Source of the DNA: Streptococcus pseudopneumoniae
Lineage (GTDB): Bacteria > Bacillota > Bacilli > Lactobacillales > Streptococcaceae
Length of the DNA stretch: 64,000 nt
Reading direction: 5' to 3'
NCBI RefSeq assembly: GCF_001073085.1
Contig: NZ_JVFV01000030.1
Coordinates: 1 to 64,000, forward strand
Every line of letters begins with the position of its first letter. Within the stretch, counting starts at the first letter, position 1. The notes beneath the pieces were generated by a model. It was not told where the DNA came from. It saw only the letters and a list, made by a program, of their open reading frames with translations, and did not search any database. The translations under genes were made by a program, and so were the position numbers. Positions 49,239 to 57,930 of the stretch are shown here, piece after piece.

Positions 49239-49267
49239 ATTATATCAAAAAGGAATAAAAAAGTAAA
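49239..49267 (-). promoter_or_regulatory. Promoter of glyQS
   Basis: Minus-strand TTTACT and TATAAT are separated by 17 bases, and TGA precedes the -10 box. The region from here to the rplL terminator (49268-49360) is AT-rich and I see nothing else in it. Confidence 0.75.
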
Positions 49268-49360
49268 ATTATTTTATTAGGAATCTTACAAAATAAATTA
49301 AATATAGATACACAAAATAATGATCTGTTCCCTTTTTTGCCCCTTCTCGAACAAAAAGAA

Positions 49361-49388
49361 AAACCGCTACTCCTAAGAATAGCGGTTT
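49361..49388 (-). terminator. Terminator of rplJ-rplL
   Basis: The minus-strand stem AAACCGCTA / TAGCGGTTT has an inner ATTC..AGTAG-like pairing and is followed by TTCTTTTTGT. Confidence 0.8.
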
Positions 49389-49423
49389 AATCATGTTTTT
49401 AAACTACTAAAGTAGTCGCTCTA

Positions 49424-49789
49424 TTATTTAAGAGTAACTGAAGCTCCTGCTTCTTCCAATTTAGCTTTAAGTTCTTCAGCTTCTGCTGCTGCAACACCTT
49501 CTTTAACAAGTGCTGGTGCACCATCAACAAGTTCTTTAGCTTCTTTAAGGCCAAGACCAGTGATTTCACGTACAACTTTGATAACGCCGACTTTTTTGTC
49601 GCCTACAGCTGTCAATTCAACGTCAAATGAATCTTTAGCAGCTTCTTCAGCACCACCAGCAGCAGCTACAGCTACAGGAGCAGCTGCAGTTACACCAAAT
49701 TCTTCTTCGATAGCTTTTACAAGGTCGTTCAATTCAAGGATTGAAGCTTCTTTAATTTCAGCAATAATGTTTTCAATGTTCAATGCCAT
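49424..49789 (-). CDS. rplL: Ribosomal protein L7/L12
   Basis: L7/L12 is the multi-copy stalk protein that recruits translation GTPases. The 121 residues start [20 protein letters not shown], have the Ala/Gly-rich hinge ([15 protein letters not shown]) and the C-terminal factor-binding domain with [20 protein letters not shown]. The ATG at 49789 follows GGAGG at eight bases. A five-codon upstream extension contains the ribosome site and is not used. Confidence 0.97.
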   Translation of the reverse strand: MALNIENIIAEIKEASILELNDLVKAIEEEFGVTAAAPVAVAAAGGAEEAAKDSFDVELTAVGDKKVGVIKVVREITGLGLKEAKELVDGAPALVKEGVAAAEAEELKAKLEEAGASVTLK

Positions 49790-49862
49790 TGTTATTTCCT
49801 CCAAATAAGTTTATATTTTATGTTTATATTTTTGTAGCTAGGCTACGCTGCGTAGCTTAAGA

Positions 49863-50363
49863 TTAAGCTGCGTCTTCTTTGTTGTCTGCAACCGCTTTGA
49901 CTGCAAGAGCAACGTTGCGCACTGGCGCTTGAAGTACAGAAAGGAGCATAGAAAGAAGTCCTTCGCGGTTTGGAAGAGTTGCAAGAGCAACGATTTCTTC
50001 TTTTGATGCGACAGCGCCTTCGATTGCACCACCTTTGATTTCAAGTGCGTCAGCGTTTTTAGCAAAGTCGTTCAAGATTTTCGCTGGTGCGATAACATCT
50101 TCGTTAGAAAATGCTACAGCAGATGGTCCAACAAAAACAGATGCAAGATCTTCAAGACCAGCTTTTTCAGCTGCACGACGTAAGATTGAGTTTTTGATAA
50201 CTTTATACTCAACTTCGCTTCCACGAAGCTCACGACGAAGAACTGTATCTTGTTCAACTGTCAAACCACGAGCGTCTACAACGACGATTGATGCAGCAGC
50301 TTTCATTTTCTCAGCTACTACGTCAACTAGTTCCGCTTTCTTAGCAATAATTGCTTCACTCAT
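49863..50363 (-). CDS. rplJ: Ribosomal protein L10
   Basis: L10 anchors L7/L12 dimers to 23S rRNA to form the stalk. The 166 residues start [20 protein letters not shown] and contain [20 protein letters not shown] and the C-terminal helix that binds L7/L12. The ATG at 50363 follows GGAGGTGA. L10-L7/L12 bound to the leader upstream is known to repress this operon in bacteria. Confidence 0.97.
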   Translation of the reverse strand: MSEAIIAKKAELVDVVAEKMKAAASIVVVDARGLTVEQDTVLRRELRGSEVEYKVIKNSILRRAAEKAGLEDLASVFVGPSAVAFSNEDVIAPAKILNDFAKNADALEIKGGAIEGAVASKEEIVALATLPNREGLLSMLLSVLQAPVRNVALAVKAVADNKEDAA

Positions 50364-50384
50364 TAGTGTGTTCACCTCCGTAAT

Positions 50385-50535
50385 TATTTTGCTTGGGGAA
50401 TTTTTCCAAAAGAAAAACGCGCCCAAACCTAGACACGAAAGTACAATACGCTTCTTTTTACATGATACGTTTTGTCCTCGGTAGGATATTTATGAGTCGA
50501 ACTCCCCTACTGTCTTAGGCAGTTTTTTCAAACCG
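50385..50535 (-). ncRNA. Ribosomal L10 leader
   Basis: The untranslated leader of rplJ contains segments typical of the L10 leader family, including AAACTGCCTAAGACAGTAGG, CCTACCGAGGACAAAACG and GTTTGGGCGCGTTTTTC. Complementary parts (GACAGTAGGGGAG and ATATCCTACCGAGG) lie on either side of a short loop. The complex of L10 with L7/L12 binds a kink-turn in such leaders to adjust synthesis. Confidence 0.85.
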
Positions 50536-50541
50536 TTTATA

Positions 50542-50570
50542 AGTATACCACACTACTTTGATTAGTGCAA
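50542..50570 (-). promoter_or_regulatory. Promoter of rplJ-rplL
   Basis: Minus-strand TTGCAC and TATACT are separated by 17 bases, with TGG in front of the -10 box, and lie immediately upstream of the L10 leader. Confidence 0.8.
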
Positions 50571-50652
50571 TAGTTTTTGCTTTTTTTTAAAAATTTTTAT
50601 TTATTTTTTAACCTTATTAAAAGATAATTTCATCAAAAATCAATTTTACTTC

Positions 50653-50697
50653 TTGACTTGTTTGATTTTTTATTGTACTATACAACTGTATATACAG
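50653..50697 (+). promoter_or_regulatory. Promoter and NiaR operator of niaXR
   Basis: TTGACT (50653-50658) and TACTAT (50676-50681) are 17 bases apart. A perfect 12-bp palindrome CTGTATATACAG (50686-50697) covers the expected start of transcription. Its sequence resembles the known streptococcal NiaR motif, and niaR itself is the second gene of the operon. Autorepression by NiaR with nicotinic acid is the likely control. Confidence 0.8.
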
Positions 50698-50712
50698 ATA
50701 AAAGGAGTTATT

Positions 50713-51240
50713 ATGAATACACAAAAGAAAACACAATTCATGACTTTGACCGCATTGCTAACAGCTATCGCTATTTTGATTCCTTTGGTGATGCCCTTTA
50801 AAATTGTCATTCCTCCCGCTTCCTACACTTTAGGAAGTCACGTTGCTATTTTTATCGCTATGTTTCTCTCGCCATGGATGGCTATCTTTGTTATTATAGC
50901 TTCTAGTTTAGGATTTCTCATGGCTGGGTATCCGATTGTCATTGTACTTCGCGCCTTTTCCCACATATTCTTTGGAAGTCTGGGTGCTTTCTATCTTCAA
51001 AAACATCCTCAAACCTTGGACAATAAGAAATCTTCATTGATTTTTAACTTTGTACTTGGTTTGGTTCATGCTATTGCTGAAGTCTTAGCTTGTGTGATTT
51101 TTTATGCTAGTACTGGAACTGACTTAAAAAATATGTTCTATGTCTTGTTTGTATTAGTTGGATTTGGTACTATTATCCATAGTATGGTAGACTATTACTT
51201 AGCCTTGGCTGTTTATAAAGCATTGAAAAAACGCCGTTAA
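50713..51240 (+). CDS. niaX: Niacin ECF transporter substrate-binding component NiaX
   Basis: NiaX is the membrane-embedded specificity (S) component of an energy-coupling-factor importer for nicotinic acid/nicotinamide. The shared EcfA/T module is encoded elsewhere. The 175 residues have six hydrophobic helices, with TLTALLTAIAILIPLVMPFK, YTLGSHVAIFIAMFLSPWMA and LGLVHAIAEVLACVIFYAST. The ATG at 50713 follows AAAGGAG. NiaR is encoded 18 bases downstream, which supports the niacin assignment. Confidence 0.88.
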   Translation: MNTQKKTQFMTLTALLTAIAILIPLVMPFKIVIPPASYTLGSHVAIFIAMFLSPWMAIFVIIASSLGFLMAGYPIVIVLRAFSHIFFGSLGAFYLQKHPQTLDNKKSSLIFNFVLGLVHAIAEVLACVIFYASTGTDLKNMFYVLFVLVGFGTIIHSMVDYYLALAVYKALKKRR

Positions 51241-51258
51241 GCGTTAAAATAGAAGAAT

Positions 51259-51774
51259 ATGACAAAAAATCGAAAAGAAGCACTTTTACAACTGTTAAAG
51301 GAGTCTCAAAAACCTCTAAATGGCCAAACTTTAGCAGACCGTTTTCATGTAACCCGCCAGATTATCGTTCAGGATATTGCTGTTCTACGTGCTGATGGTG
51401 CTCCGATCTTATCAACCAATCGTGGCTATATTTATAAAGAAAATAAAACCAATCCTTATGCTCACAAACTGTTTAAAGTCAAGCACGAAATGGAAGAAAT
51501 AGGTCAAGAACTTCTAGCTATCGTCGATAATGGGGGACGTGTTCAGAATACCTTGATTGATCATCCTGTCTACGGAGAAATTGAAACCTTGCTCAAACTC
51601 TCTTGTCGCCGGGACGTTCAGCATTTTTTAGAGCAAGTCGAAAGGTCTGACTTTAGACCACTTTCTGAATTAACAGATGGCGTCCATTATCACCTAGTCG
51701 AAGCTGAAAACGAACAAGACCTTCTCTATATCGAGAAGGCCTTAGATAAGTTAGGTTATTTAGTAAAGGATTAG
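51259..51774 (+). CDS. niaR: Niacin-responsive repressor NiaR
   Basis: NiaR represses NAD-precursor uptake genes when nicotinic acid is available. The 171 residues consist of an HTH_11 domain (LADRFHVTRQIIVQDIAVLR) and the C-terminal 3H domain with its conserved His residues (DHPVYGEIETLL, VQHFLEQV, GVHYHLVEA). It is encoded directly after niaX and likely binds the palindrome in front of that gene. Its stop codon overlaps the convergent mutX stop by three bases. Confidence 0.9.
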   Translation: MTKNRKEALLQLLKESQKPLNGQTLADRFHVTRQIIVQDIAVLRADGAPILSTNRGYIYKENKTNPYAHKLFKVKHEMEEIGQELLAIVDNGGRVQNTLIDHPVYGEIETLLKLSCRRDVQHFLEQVERSDFRPLSELTDGVHYHLVEAENEQDLLYIEKALDKLGYLVKD

Positions 51775-52238
51775 AAGGTTTTCTTATCCCATCCATCTTC
51801 TGTACGGTGACGATAGAAAAATTCTGATTTATCAGGAGCTTCCATCATCTCCATCAAAGGTAACATATCATAGGCCAGATCCAAGTTTGGAATCTGGTTT
51901 TTTTGCACCCAAGAAACTTCTCCTTCATCTGAAGAACGAAGGGTACCAGAGAACTCAGTCGCCTTATAACAAACGACAATATAGCGGCCACCTGTATCTA
52001 GTGGCCAATTTTTAATGCCGACAAGTTGAGGATTTTGAATCGTTAGACCTGTTTCCTCATAAATTTCACGAATAACAGATTCTGCAAAAGCCTCTCCATC
52101 TTCAACATGGCCTCCTGGAAAAGCATAGCCAGACCAGCGATTGCTTTCGGGTGAACGATACTGCATGACCACGCGCTGATTTTCAAGGTCTTCAATCAGG
52201 CAAATATTAGTTAAAATGGTTAATTGTGCTCGAGACAT
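51771..52238 (-). CDS. mutX: NUDIX hydrolase MutX (8-oxo-dGTP pyrophosphatase)
   Basis: MutX removes oxidised dGTP from the nucleotide pool. The NUDIX box is present as GGHVEDGEAFAESVIREIYE followed by ETGL. The length of 155 residues and the start MSRAQLTILTNICLIEDLE match pneumococcal MutX. I set the start at ATG 52238; a GTG three codons upstream lacks a ribosome site. It is the first of a minus-strand series only in reading order; its transcription probably comes from genes further upstream (52258 onwards). Confidence 0.9.
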   Translation of the reverse strand: MSRAQLTILTNICLIEDLENQRVVMQYRSPESNRWSGYAFPGGHVEDGEAFAESVIREIYEETGLTIQNPQLVGIKNWPLDTGGRYIVVCYKATEFSGTLRSSDEGEVSWVQKNQIPNLDLAYDMLPLMEMMEAPDKSEFFYRHRTEDGWDKKTF

Positions 52239-52257
52239 AGGACTCACTTTCTAATGT

Positions 52258-52692
52258 TTAATTTTTTTCTACATACTTAACTTTAGATTTCATAATCAAA
52301 GGATTAACTAAGTCATGATATTCATGAATTTCATGGAGTAAGAATCCTCTGATGATTCTGATTTCATTTTTTTCCCTAATCACATAGTAGTCTAAATTGA
52401 TAGGCATAGATGAATCTGGAACCGTGGAGAAAAAGAAAAATATCATAAACCAGATTATGAGAGCAACGAATCCGCTGAGAGCTTGAAAAATCAGATGATG
52501 CCATTGAAAGATTCTAGATTTATAAAAGATAGTCCACGGATGGATAAATAGGGTTAAACAAAGACCAAAGAACCAGAAATTCCACAAGACTGGCGTAAAG
52601 GCTAAGCCAAACAATCCTAAGATAAAATGAATAAGGGCGAATAACAGGAACAGAAGGTAAATTACCCTAAATATAGTTAGATGTTTTATCAT
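52258..52692 (-). CDS. Small membrane protein, unknown (144 aa)
   Basis: I do not recognise this protein. It has three to four hydrophobic helices (about 9-30, 34-55 and 70-90) and a C-terminal soluble part with PINLDYYVIREKNEIRIIRG and HEIHEYHDLVNP. The soluble end may lie in the cytoplasm. The gene begins five bases after the previous membrane-protein gene with a good ribosome site (AAGGAG), so translation is coupled to it. It is the third gene of a three-gene membrane-protein series. Confidence 0.7.
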   Translation of the reverse strand: MIKHLTIFRVIYLLFLLFALIHFILGLFGLAFTPVLWNFWFFGLCLTLFIHPWTIFYKSRIFQWHHLIFQALSGFVALIIWFMIFFFFSTVPDSSMPINLDYYVIREKNEIRIIRGFLLHEIHEYHDLVNPLIMKSKVKYVEKN

Positions 52693-52694
52693 GA

Positions 52695-53204
52695 TTAACT
52701 CCTTTTCTTTTCAATATAATTCATTACTAGAGTTATAATAGATGCCAAACTGAAAAAGATCATATAAGTTGCAATAGGAAACCAGATGTAGCGGTGATCT
52801 AGGGATAAGAGAGAAGGCAAAATTCCTTTACTATTTTTCCCACCAATCCCAATAAAGAGATGAACTATTAAACCGATACTATTAAGATAGATAAATAAAT
52901 CTGCATATCTTTTTATCGTCATTCTTGTCCTAGTCAAGTCTAGGAACCAATAGTCAAATAATCGATACACCAGACAAAAAATATTTATATATATTGGAAA
53001 ACTATAGTTGATATCTCTGTAGGGCAACGGAATAGGAAGGAGTTTAAAAACAAGGGTAACACCTAGCCCTATTCCTAAGATTAGACCAAATACCAAGAAG
53101 AAACCTAATAATTTATGAGAATCCATCCAAAGCCGAAAACTTTCGTTCCTTGGGCGATTCTTTTTTGTATTTGAGTTACTTTTATTTGAATGTATTTTCC
53201 CCAT
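52695..53204 (-). CDS. Membrane protein, paralogue of the gene at 53182-53733 (169 aa)
   Basis: The protein has a basic N-terminus (MGKIHSNKSNSNTKKNRPRN), then four hydrophobic segments. Its second half shares a clear pattern with its neighbour: YSFPIYINIFCLVYR, YADLFIYLNSIGLIVHLFIG, LDHRYIWFPIATYMIFF and a Lys-rich end. The start at ATG 53204 follows GGAGG at nine bases; an upstream ATG at 53231 overlaps the ribosome site. It overlaps the previous gene by 23 bases. No function is known. Tandem duplication is the simplest origin. Confidence 0.75.
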   Translation of the reverse strand: MGKIHSNKSNSNTKKNRPRNESFRLWMDSHKLLGFFLVFGLILGIGLGVTLVFKLLPIPLPYRDINYSFPIYINIFCLVYRLFDYWFLDLTRTRMTIKRYADLFIYLNSIGLIVHLFIGIGGKNSKGILPSLLSLDHRYIWFPIATYMIFFSLASIITLVMNYIEKKRS

Positions 53205-53733
53205 TATTTTCTTCCTCCTTTTTCTTTTCAATATGCTTGGAAATTATAATTGTCACAATAGGCAATAGAAAGAAAATAAAATAAGTAACGAGGGGAAACC
53301 AGATATAGCGATAGTCTAATGCCCATATCGGAAGTAATCTTCTTCCTCTTTTAGAGGTCATCCCAATCGTTAACTGTAATACACAAGCAATTCCGTTAAG
53401 ATATAATAACATTTTTGCAAAATTTTGCAAGGAAATCCAGTCTTTCCTAAAGGTACGAAGGAAAGAATGATAAGATGCATTCACCAAAAAAACGATATTT
53501 AAATAAAGTGGAAAACTATAATCCAGTTCCCGATAGGGACTTGAAATAATGGTTGTTCCGTACAATAGATATAATATTCCTAGAGCAGAAAAGAACAGAA
53601 CGCTTGCATCAAGGATCCAGGCAATTGTTGAATGTTGCACAAATCACAGATTCATGCGGTCTAGTAGACCAAGCTTTCGCTTTGATTTCTGGTGTTTTTT
53701 TAATGTTTTCTGTCTCTTATTTTTTTGTTTCAT
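53182..53733 (-). pseudogene. Membrane protein gene interrupted by an in-frame TGA
   Basis: From ATG 53733 the frame reads MKQKNKRQKTLKKHQKSKRK, then GLLDRMNL and a TGA at 53644-53646. The same frame continues with FVQHSTIAWILDASVLFFSA to a stop at 53182. The second part aligns with the neighbour paralogue (LDYSFPLYLNIVFLVN, LDYRYIWFPLVTYFIFF). The basic start also resembles the paralogue's, which suggests that the intact gene had a codon such as TGG at the TGA. A GTG at 53640 could restart translation and give a 152-residue protein. Status is therefore nonsense-interrupted or restarted. Confidence 0.65.
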
Positions 53734-54355
53734 GATAGTTTTTAACTTCTTCTGCTACTTTTTGGAGATGCTCTTCACGCATACTTGCTGTATTCACATC
53801 CCGGCCGACTTCTCCCAAAATGCTGACACGCTTGGTTTTAATCCCACAATGGTTCAAGACGGCATTTTTCAAAACAGAGATACCATAGCTGTCTGGAATG
53901 TTGAAAGGACCCGAAAAGATTTTGTACCACCAAGTGGGCGCCATGGAAGTTGCGTAAATACTGGCTGTTTTCCCTTTTAATAACTTTTTAAACTGCTTGC
54001 CTCTGAGGTAATTCCAGATAAAACTCCCCTGATCGTTAGCAGAGTAAGCAATCCCCGGTGTAAAGACCCGGTCAATCCAGCCCTTCATAAGGCTCGGCAT
54101 ACTACTCCACCAGATGGGATAAACAAAGATCAGGTGATCCGCCCACTGGATTAATTCTTGGGAACGAAGGATAAAAGAATCTTCTTCCATACGTTTTCGA
54201 TAGCCATAACGTAAAACAGGATCAAAGTCCTCTTCATTAAGGTTGATGACTTCAAGTTCATGGCGACCTGAGTCAATATTTTCTACAATGGTTTGAAAAA
54301 TAGCCTGACAGTAACTTTCCTTATCAGGGTGTCCATTGATGACTAGAATTTTCAT
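53717..54355 (-). CDS. NAD(P)H-dependent oxidoreductase, flavodoxin-like fold (YwrO/MdaB-type)
   Basis: The 212-residue protein starts MKILVINGHPDKESYCQAIF, the FMN/FAD-binding loop of the NAD(P)H-quinone reductase family (Flavodoxin_2). IFVYPIWWSSMPSLMKGWID is the second family signature. Such enzymes reduce quinones or nitro-compounds with two electrons. A promoter-like TTGAAC-18-TATAAA lies upstream (near 54365-54400). The gene's end overlaps the next frame by 17 bases, linking it to the membrane-protein series. Confidence 0.85.
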   Translation of the reverse strand: MKILVINGHPDKESYCQAIFQTIVENIDSGRHELEVINLNEEDFDPVLRYGYRKRMEEDSFILRSQELIQWADHLIFVYPIWWSSMPSLMKGWIDRVFTPGIAYSANDQGSFIWNYLRGKQFKKLLKGKTASIYATSMAPTWWYKIFSGPFNIPDSYGISVLKNAVLNHCGIKTKRVSILGEVGRDVNTASMREEHLQKVAEEVKNYHETKK

Positions 54356-54449
54356 TCGTCTTCTCCTTCATCTCTTTGTTTCATTCTATCTATTTCACTT
54401 TTTATACTTGATTAATTGATAATGGTTCAAAGATTGATAGATACTTACT

Positions 54450-54946
54450 TTAGGAATTTTTATTTGAAGAACACATCATCCGCAATTCCTTAACAGGTTT
54501 TCCAAGTTTAAGTATTTTTTCTTGGCCATCGAAAGTAAAACCTATTTTTGATAGAAAGCAATGGCTCGCTTATTATCTTTCAATACCCATAAATAAATTT
54601 CAGAGAAATGATCGAGAGCAACAAATGCAGCATGCATTAGCTGTTCACTCACACCTTTTCCATAGTAATCTTTTAAAACATATAAGGCTATGATTTCACC
54701 AGCTTGAATGGCTTCATCACGAAAATTTCCATAGCTGATAAATCCAATGACCTGCTTTCCATCCATAGCAATCAAGGTATTTTCTGGATATTTTTGACTA
54801 AAGAATCGACATCTTTCTAATGTCATCGTCTCCTGAAATTCCGCAGGTAAAAGATCGTCATAAGCCTCTCTCCACGTTTGCCAATGAACGAGGGATTTCC
54901 CTTCTACCTCTTCAGGAGTCTCCATTGTTTTAATGATAATCTTCAT
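54450..54946 (-). pseudogene. GNAT acetyltransferase with C-terminal frameshift
   Basis: The first 134 codons encode a GNAT N-acetyltransferase with the acetyl-CoA loop region VLKDYYGKGVSEQLMHAAF and the end LWVLKDNKRAIAFYQK, then a TAG at 54542-54544. One frame over, the reading continues GFTFDGQEKILKLGKPVKEL and RMMCSSNKNS to a TAA at 54450-54452, exactly as expected for the usual GNAT C-terminus. Inserting one A in the A5 tract (54545-54549, minus strand) restores the full frame. The gene is thus broken, phase-variable or wrongly sequenced at this homopolymer. Confidence 0.75.
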
Positions 54947-54960
54947 TCGCTTTATCCTAT

Positions 54961-56949
54961 CTAATCCAACGCCTTGACTTCCAACATCATATCACGAATC
55001 TGAGCAGCCAGTTCAAAGTCAAGCACTTCGACGGCTTCTTGCATTTGTTTTTCCAGTTTCTTGACCAATTCTTTGCGTTCTTGTTTGTTAAGGCTATTGA
55101 TATCGACTTCCTTGTCCTCTTCTTTAGCCACAGTTTTGGTAACAGAAATAAGATCACGGATTTCCTTCTTAATAGTTTGTGGCACGATACCGTGTTCTTC
55201 ATTATAAGCCATCTGAATCTGACGACGGCGGGCCGTTTCATCGATGGCTTTTTGCATAGATTGAGTCATAGTATCAGCATACATGATCACATGCCCTTCG
55301 CTATTACGAGCAGCACGACCAATGGTCTGAATGAGTCCACGCTCATTACGAAGGAAGCCTTCCTTGTCAGCATCGAGAATGGCAACTAAACTTACTTCAG
55401 GTACGTCAATCCCTTCACGAAGGAGATTAATCCCGACCAAGACATCAAATACTCCCAATCGCAGGTCACGGATAATCTCCGTACGCTCTAAAGTCTTGAT
55501 ATCCGAGTGCATGTATTTGACCTTGATGCCCATTTCTTTGAAGTAGTCAGTCAAGTCTTCTGCCATTTTCTTGGTCAAGGTTGTAATAAAGGTCCGTTCG
55601 TTCTTTTCAACACGGGCATTGATTTCACCCAAAAGATCATCAATTTGTCCCATAGTCGGACGGACTTCCACTTCTGGATCCAAAAGACCAGTCGGACGAA
55701 TGATTTGCTCAATAACGGTGTCCGTTTGTTCCATCTCATAATCACCAGGTGTCGCTGAAACATAGACAATCTGATGAACATGACTTTCAAACTCTTCACG
55801 ACGAAGAGGACGATTATCCAAGGCAGATGGCAAACGGAAACCATAATTAACCAACATTTCCTTACGCGAACGGTCACCATTGTACATGCCCTTGATTTGC
55901 CCCATAGTCATGTGACTCTCATCTATCATAATCAGGAAATCATCTGGGAAGAAATCAAGAAGCGTATAAGGTGGTTCTCCTTCACTTCGTCCATCCATGT
56001 GACGTGAGTAGTTTTCGACACCATTTGTATAGCCCATCTCACGCAACATCTCGATATCGTACTCTGTCCGTTGTTTCAAGCGTTGCGCTTCAAGGAGTTT
56101 ACCTTCTTTTTCAAAGATAGCTAACTGCTCCTCCAATTCAGCCTGAATCTTAGCAATAGCTACTTCCATGTGGTCATCATTGGTCACAAAGTGAGTCGCT
56201 GGGAAAATCGCCAAATGATCCACTTCGCCGAGAACTTGACCAGTTAAAGCTTCGACTTCACGAATACGATCAATTTCATCTCCAAAAAACTCTACACGAA
56301 AGGCATGCTCATCACGAGAGGCTGGGAAAATCTCCACCACATCCCCACGAACACGGAATCTTCCACGCTGAAAATCAATGTCATTGCGTTCGAACTGAAT
56401 ATCAACCAAGTCATTGAGCAGTTTATCTCGAGAAATCTCAAGACCCGGACGCAGACTTACGACGCTATCAGCGTATTCCTTAGGCGAACCCAAACCGTAG
56501 ATACAAGATACAGATGCTACAACGATGACATCGTTACGCTCTAAGAGTGCTGAAGTCGCGGAGTGACGAAGCTTATCAATTTCATCATTGACCGAGCTAT
56601 CTTTTTCGATGTAGGTATCGCTCGATGGCACATAGGCTTCTGGCTGGTAGTAATCATAGTAAGATACGAAGTACTCGACGGCATTTTCAGGGAAAAATTC
56701 CTTAAACTCCCCGTAGAGCTGGCCTGCAAGAGTTTTATTGTGGGCGATGACTAGGGTTGGTTTATTAACTTGAGCAATGACCTGGCTCATGGTATAGGTC
56801 TTCCCCGTACCAGTCGCTCCCATCAGGATTTGCGCCTTCTCACCACCCTCGATATTATCTACTAACTGTTCAATAGCTTGCGGTTGATCCCCAGAAGGTT
56901 GGTACTTGGATACGAGTTTAAATTTGTTGTCTGTAATTCTATTGATCAT
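54961..56949 (-). CDS. uvrB: Excinuclease ABC subunit B
   Basis: UvrB is the damage-verifying helicase-like subunit of nucleotide excision repair. The 662 residues have Walker [11 protein letters not shown], the beta-hairpin [20 protein letters not shown], the DEAD-like box MIDESHMT, helicase motif V/VI ([11 protein letters not shown] and [10 protein letters not shown]) and the C-terminal UVR motif that binds UvrC. The start [20 protein letters not shown] is the family start. Confidence 0.97.
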   Translation of the reverse strand: MINRITDNKFKLVSKYQPSGDQPQAIEQLVDNIEGGEKAQILMGATGTGKTYTMSQVIAQVNKPTLVIAHNKTLAGQLYGEFKEFFPENAVEYFVSYYDYYQPEAYVPSSDTYIEKDSSVNDEIDKLRHSATSALLERNDVIVVASVSCIYGLGSPKEYADSVVSLRPGLEISRDKLLNDLVDIQFERNDIDFQRGRFRVRGDVVEIFPASRDEHAFRVEFFGDEIDRIREVEALTGQVLGEVDHLAIFPATHFVTNDDHMEVAIAKIQAELEEQLAIFEKEGKLLEAQRLKQRTEYDIEMLREMGYTNGVENYSRHMDGRSEGEPPYTLLDFFPDDFLIMIDESHMTMGQIKGMYNGDRSRKEMLVNYGFRLPSALDNRPLRREEFESHVHQIVYVSATPGDYEMEQTDTVIEQIIRPTGLLDPEVEVRPTMGQIDDLLGEINARVEKNERTFITTLTKKMAEDLTDYFKEMGIKVKYMHSDIKTLERTEIIRDLRLGVFDVLVGINLLREGIDVPEVSLVAILDADKEGFLRNERGLIQTIGRAARNSEGHVIMYADTMTQSMQKAIDETARRRQIQMAYNEEHGIVPQTIKKEIRDLISVTKTVAKEEDKEVDINSLNKQERKELVKKLEKQMQEAVEVLDFELAAQIRDMMLEVKALD

Positions 56950-57105
56950 CTCTTTGTCCTCACATATATAGACCTTATTTTACCATAAATCACCAGAATT
57001 CTCTGAGTTGGGGAATATACAAGATGTAACAAAATAATCCAGTAAATAAGTACATCTTTAAATTACAAAATAATTAAATGAACTCATATTAGAAGTGAAA
57101 ACTAA

Positions 57106-57138
57106 ACAAGACTCTCGATATTACTTCGAAAGTCTTGT
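57106..57138. terminator. Terminator hairpin between uvrB and the ABC exporter operon
   Basis: The stem ACAAGACT-TCGA / TCGA-AGTCTTGT encloses a short loop and is followed by a T-rich tract on the plus strand and TTTAGTTTTC on the minus strand. It lies in a 291-base gene-free region (56950-57240). The rest of that region is AT-rich; I see nothing else in it except a likely uvrB promoter near 56985. Confidence 0.7.
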
Positions 57139-57240
57139 CTTTTATTCTAAAACAATACAATACGCAATAAACGTCAACGTCAATGACTTACAGAATTAGT
57201 AAAGCTTGTTCATCAGCATCATTTTTATGAGACCACTTTA

Positions 57241-57930
57241 CTACTTAACTTCTTGATTCTTTATCAAAAGGTAAAGAGTTGCTCCAAGTGAAAACACCAA
57301 TTCAAGAGTATAAACACATAGTTGCAGGTAGGAAGCTCTCCCTAGTATTGTATCCGCAACAATATTATAAAATAGATAACTAGTCATTGGTTCCACTACT
57401 CTTTCTATGAAAGGTTGTAACAAAATAGGAAATAGCAACAAAATAGCTAAACTCCCCATTGGACTTTTGAAAAAATAACTTAAAAAGTAAGAAATTAAAA
57501 AGTATAGGATGGAACCAATCAAATAGAAACTGAAAATTTCTAAACCGACACCATTTTCGCTACTTAAAAAATGAAACCATATATGTAGTATAATGAAATA
57601 TAAAGTTGATTGTAGTAACACATCAAATAACTCTACGAACAGGATACTCATTGAACTTAAGATCCTTTTTCCACTCACCAAATAAACTAATTTTGTTTCG
57701 TGTGATTGTAAGTCTACAAATGCATTAACACACCCAATAGCAACAGAGAACATTGATGCAAAAACAAGAGCTTGCTTTAAAGATAATTCTACAATTCTAC
57801 CATTGATTGCAACTGGTAACACACTTAGTAGGCACACAAATCCTACCAACATTGACTGTATAGCTATCTGGTACTTTACGGGTTTTAAGCTATATTTTTT
57901 GACGATAAGACTGATAAATATTCTTGCCAT
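57241..57930 (-). CDS. ABC-2-type permease, second subunit of exporter (229 aa)
   Basis: This membrane protein has six predicted helices (for example IQSMLVGFVCLLSVLPVAI, SILFVELFDVLLQSTLYFII and FSFYLIGSILYFLISYFLSY) and no soluble domain. It matches the general plan of permeases encoded beside lantibiotic-immunity or BcrA-type ATPases. The ATG at 57930 has GGAGG just before it and lies inside the end of the preceding permease gene (41-base overlap). The ABC transporter probably uses both permeases as a heterodimer. The substrate is unknown. Confidence 0.8.
   Translation of the reverse strand: MARIFISLIVKKYSLKPVKYQIAIQSMLVGFVCLLSVLPVAINGRIVELSLKQALVFASMFSVAIGCVNAFVDLQSHETKLVYLVSGKRILSSMSILFVELFDVLLQSTLYFIILHIWFHFLSSENGVGLEIFSFYLIGSILYFLISYFLSYFFKSPMGSLAILLLFPILLQPFIERVVEPMTSYLFYNIVADTILGRASYLQLCVYTLELVFSLGATLYLLIKNQEVK

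Noticed and set aside
49268..49360. Possible small RNA or ORF in the AT-rich gap between rplL and the glyQ promoter.
   Set aside because: No stable hairpin, ribosome site or promoter stands out on either strand.
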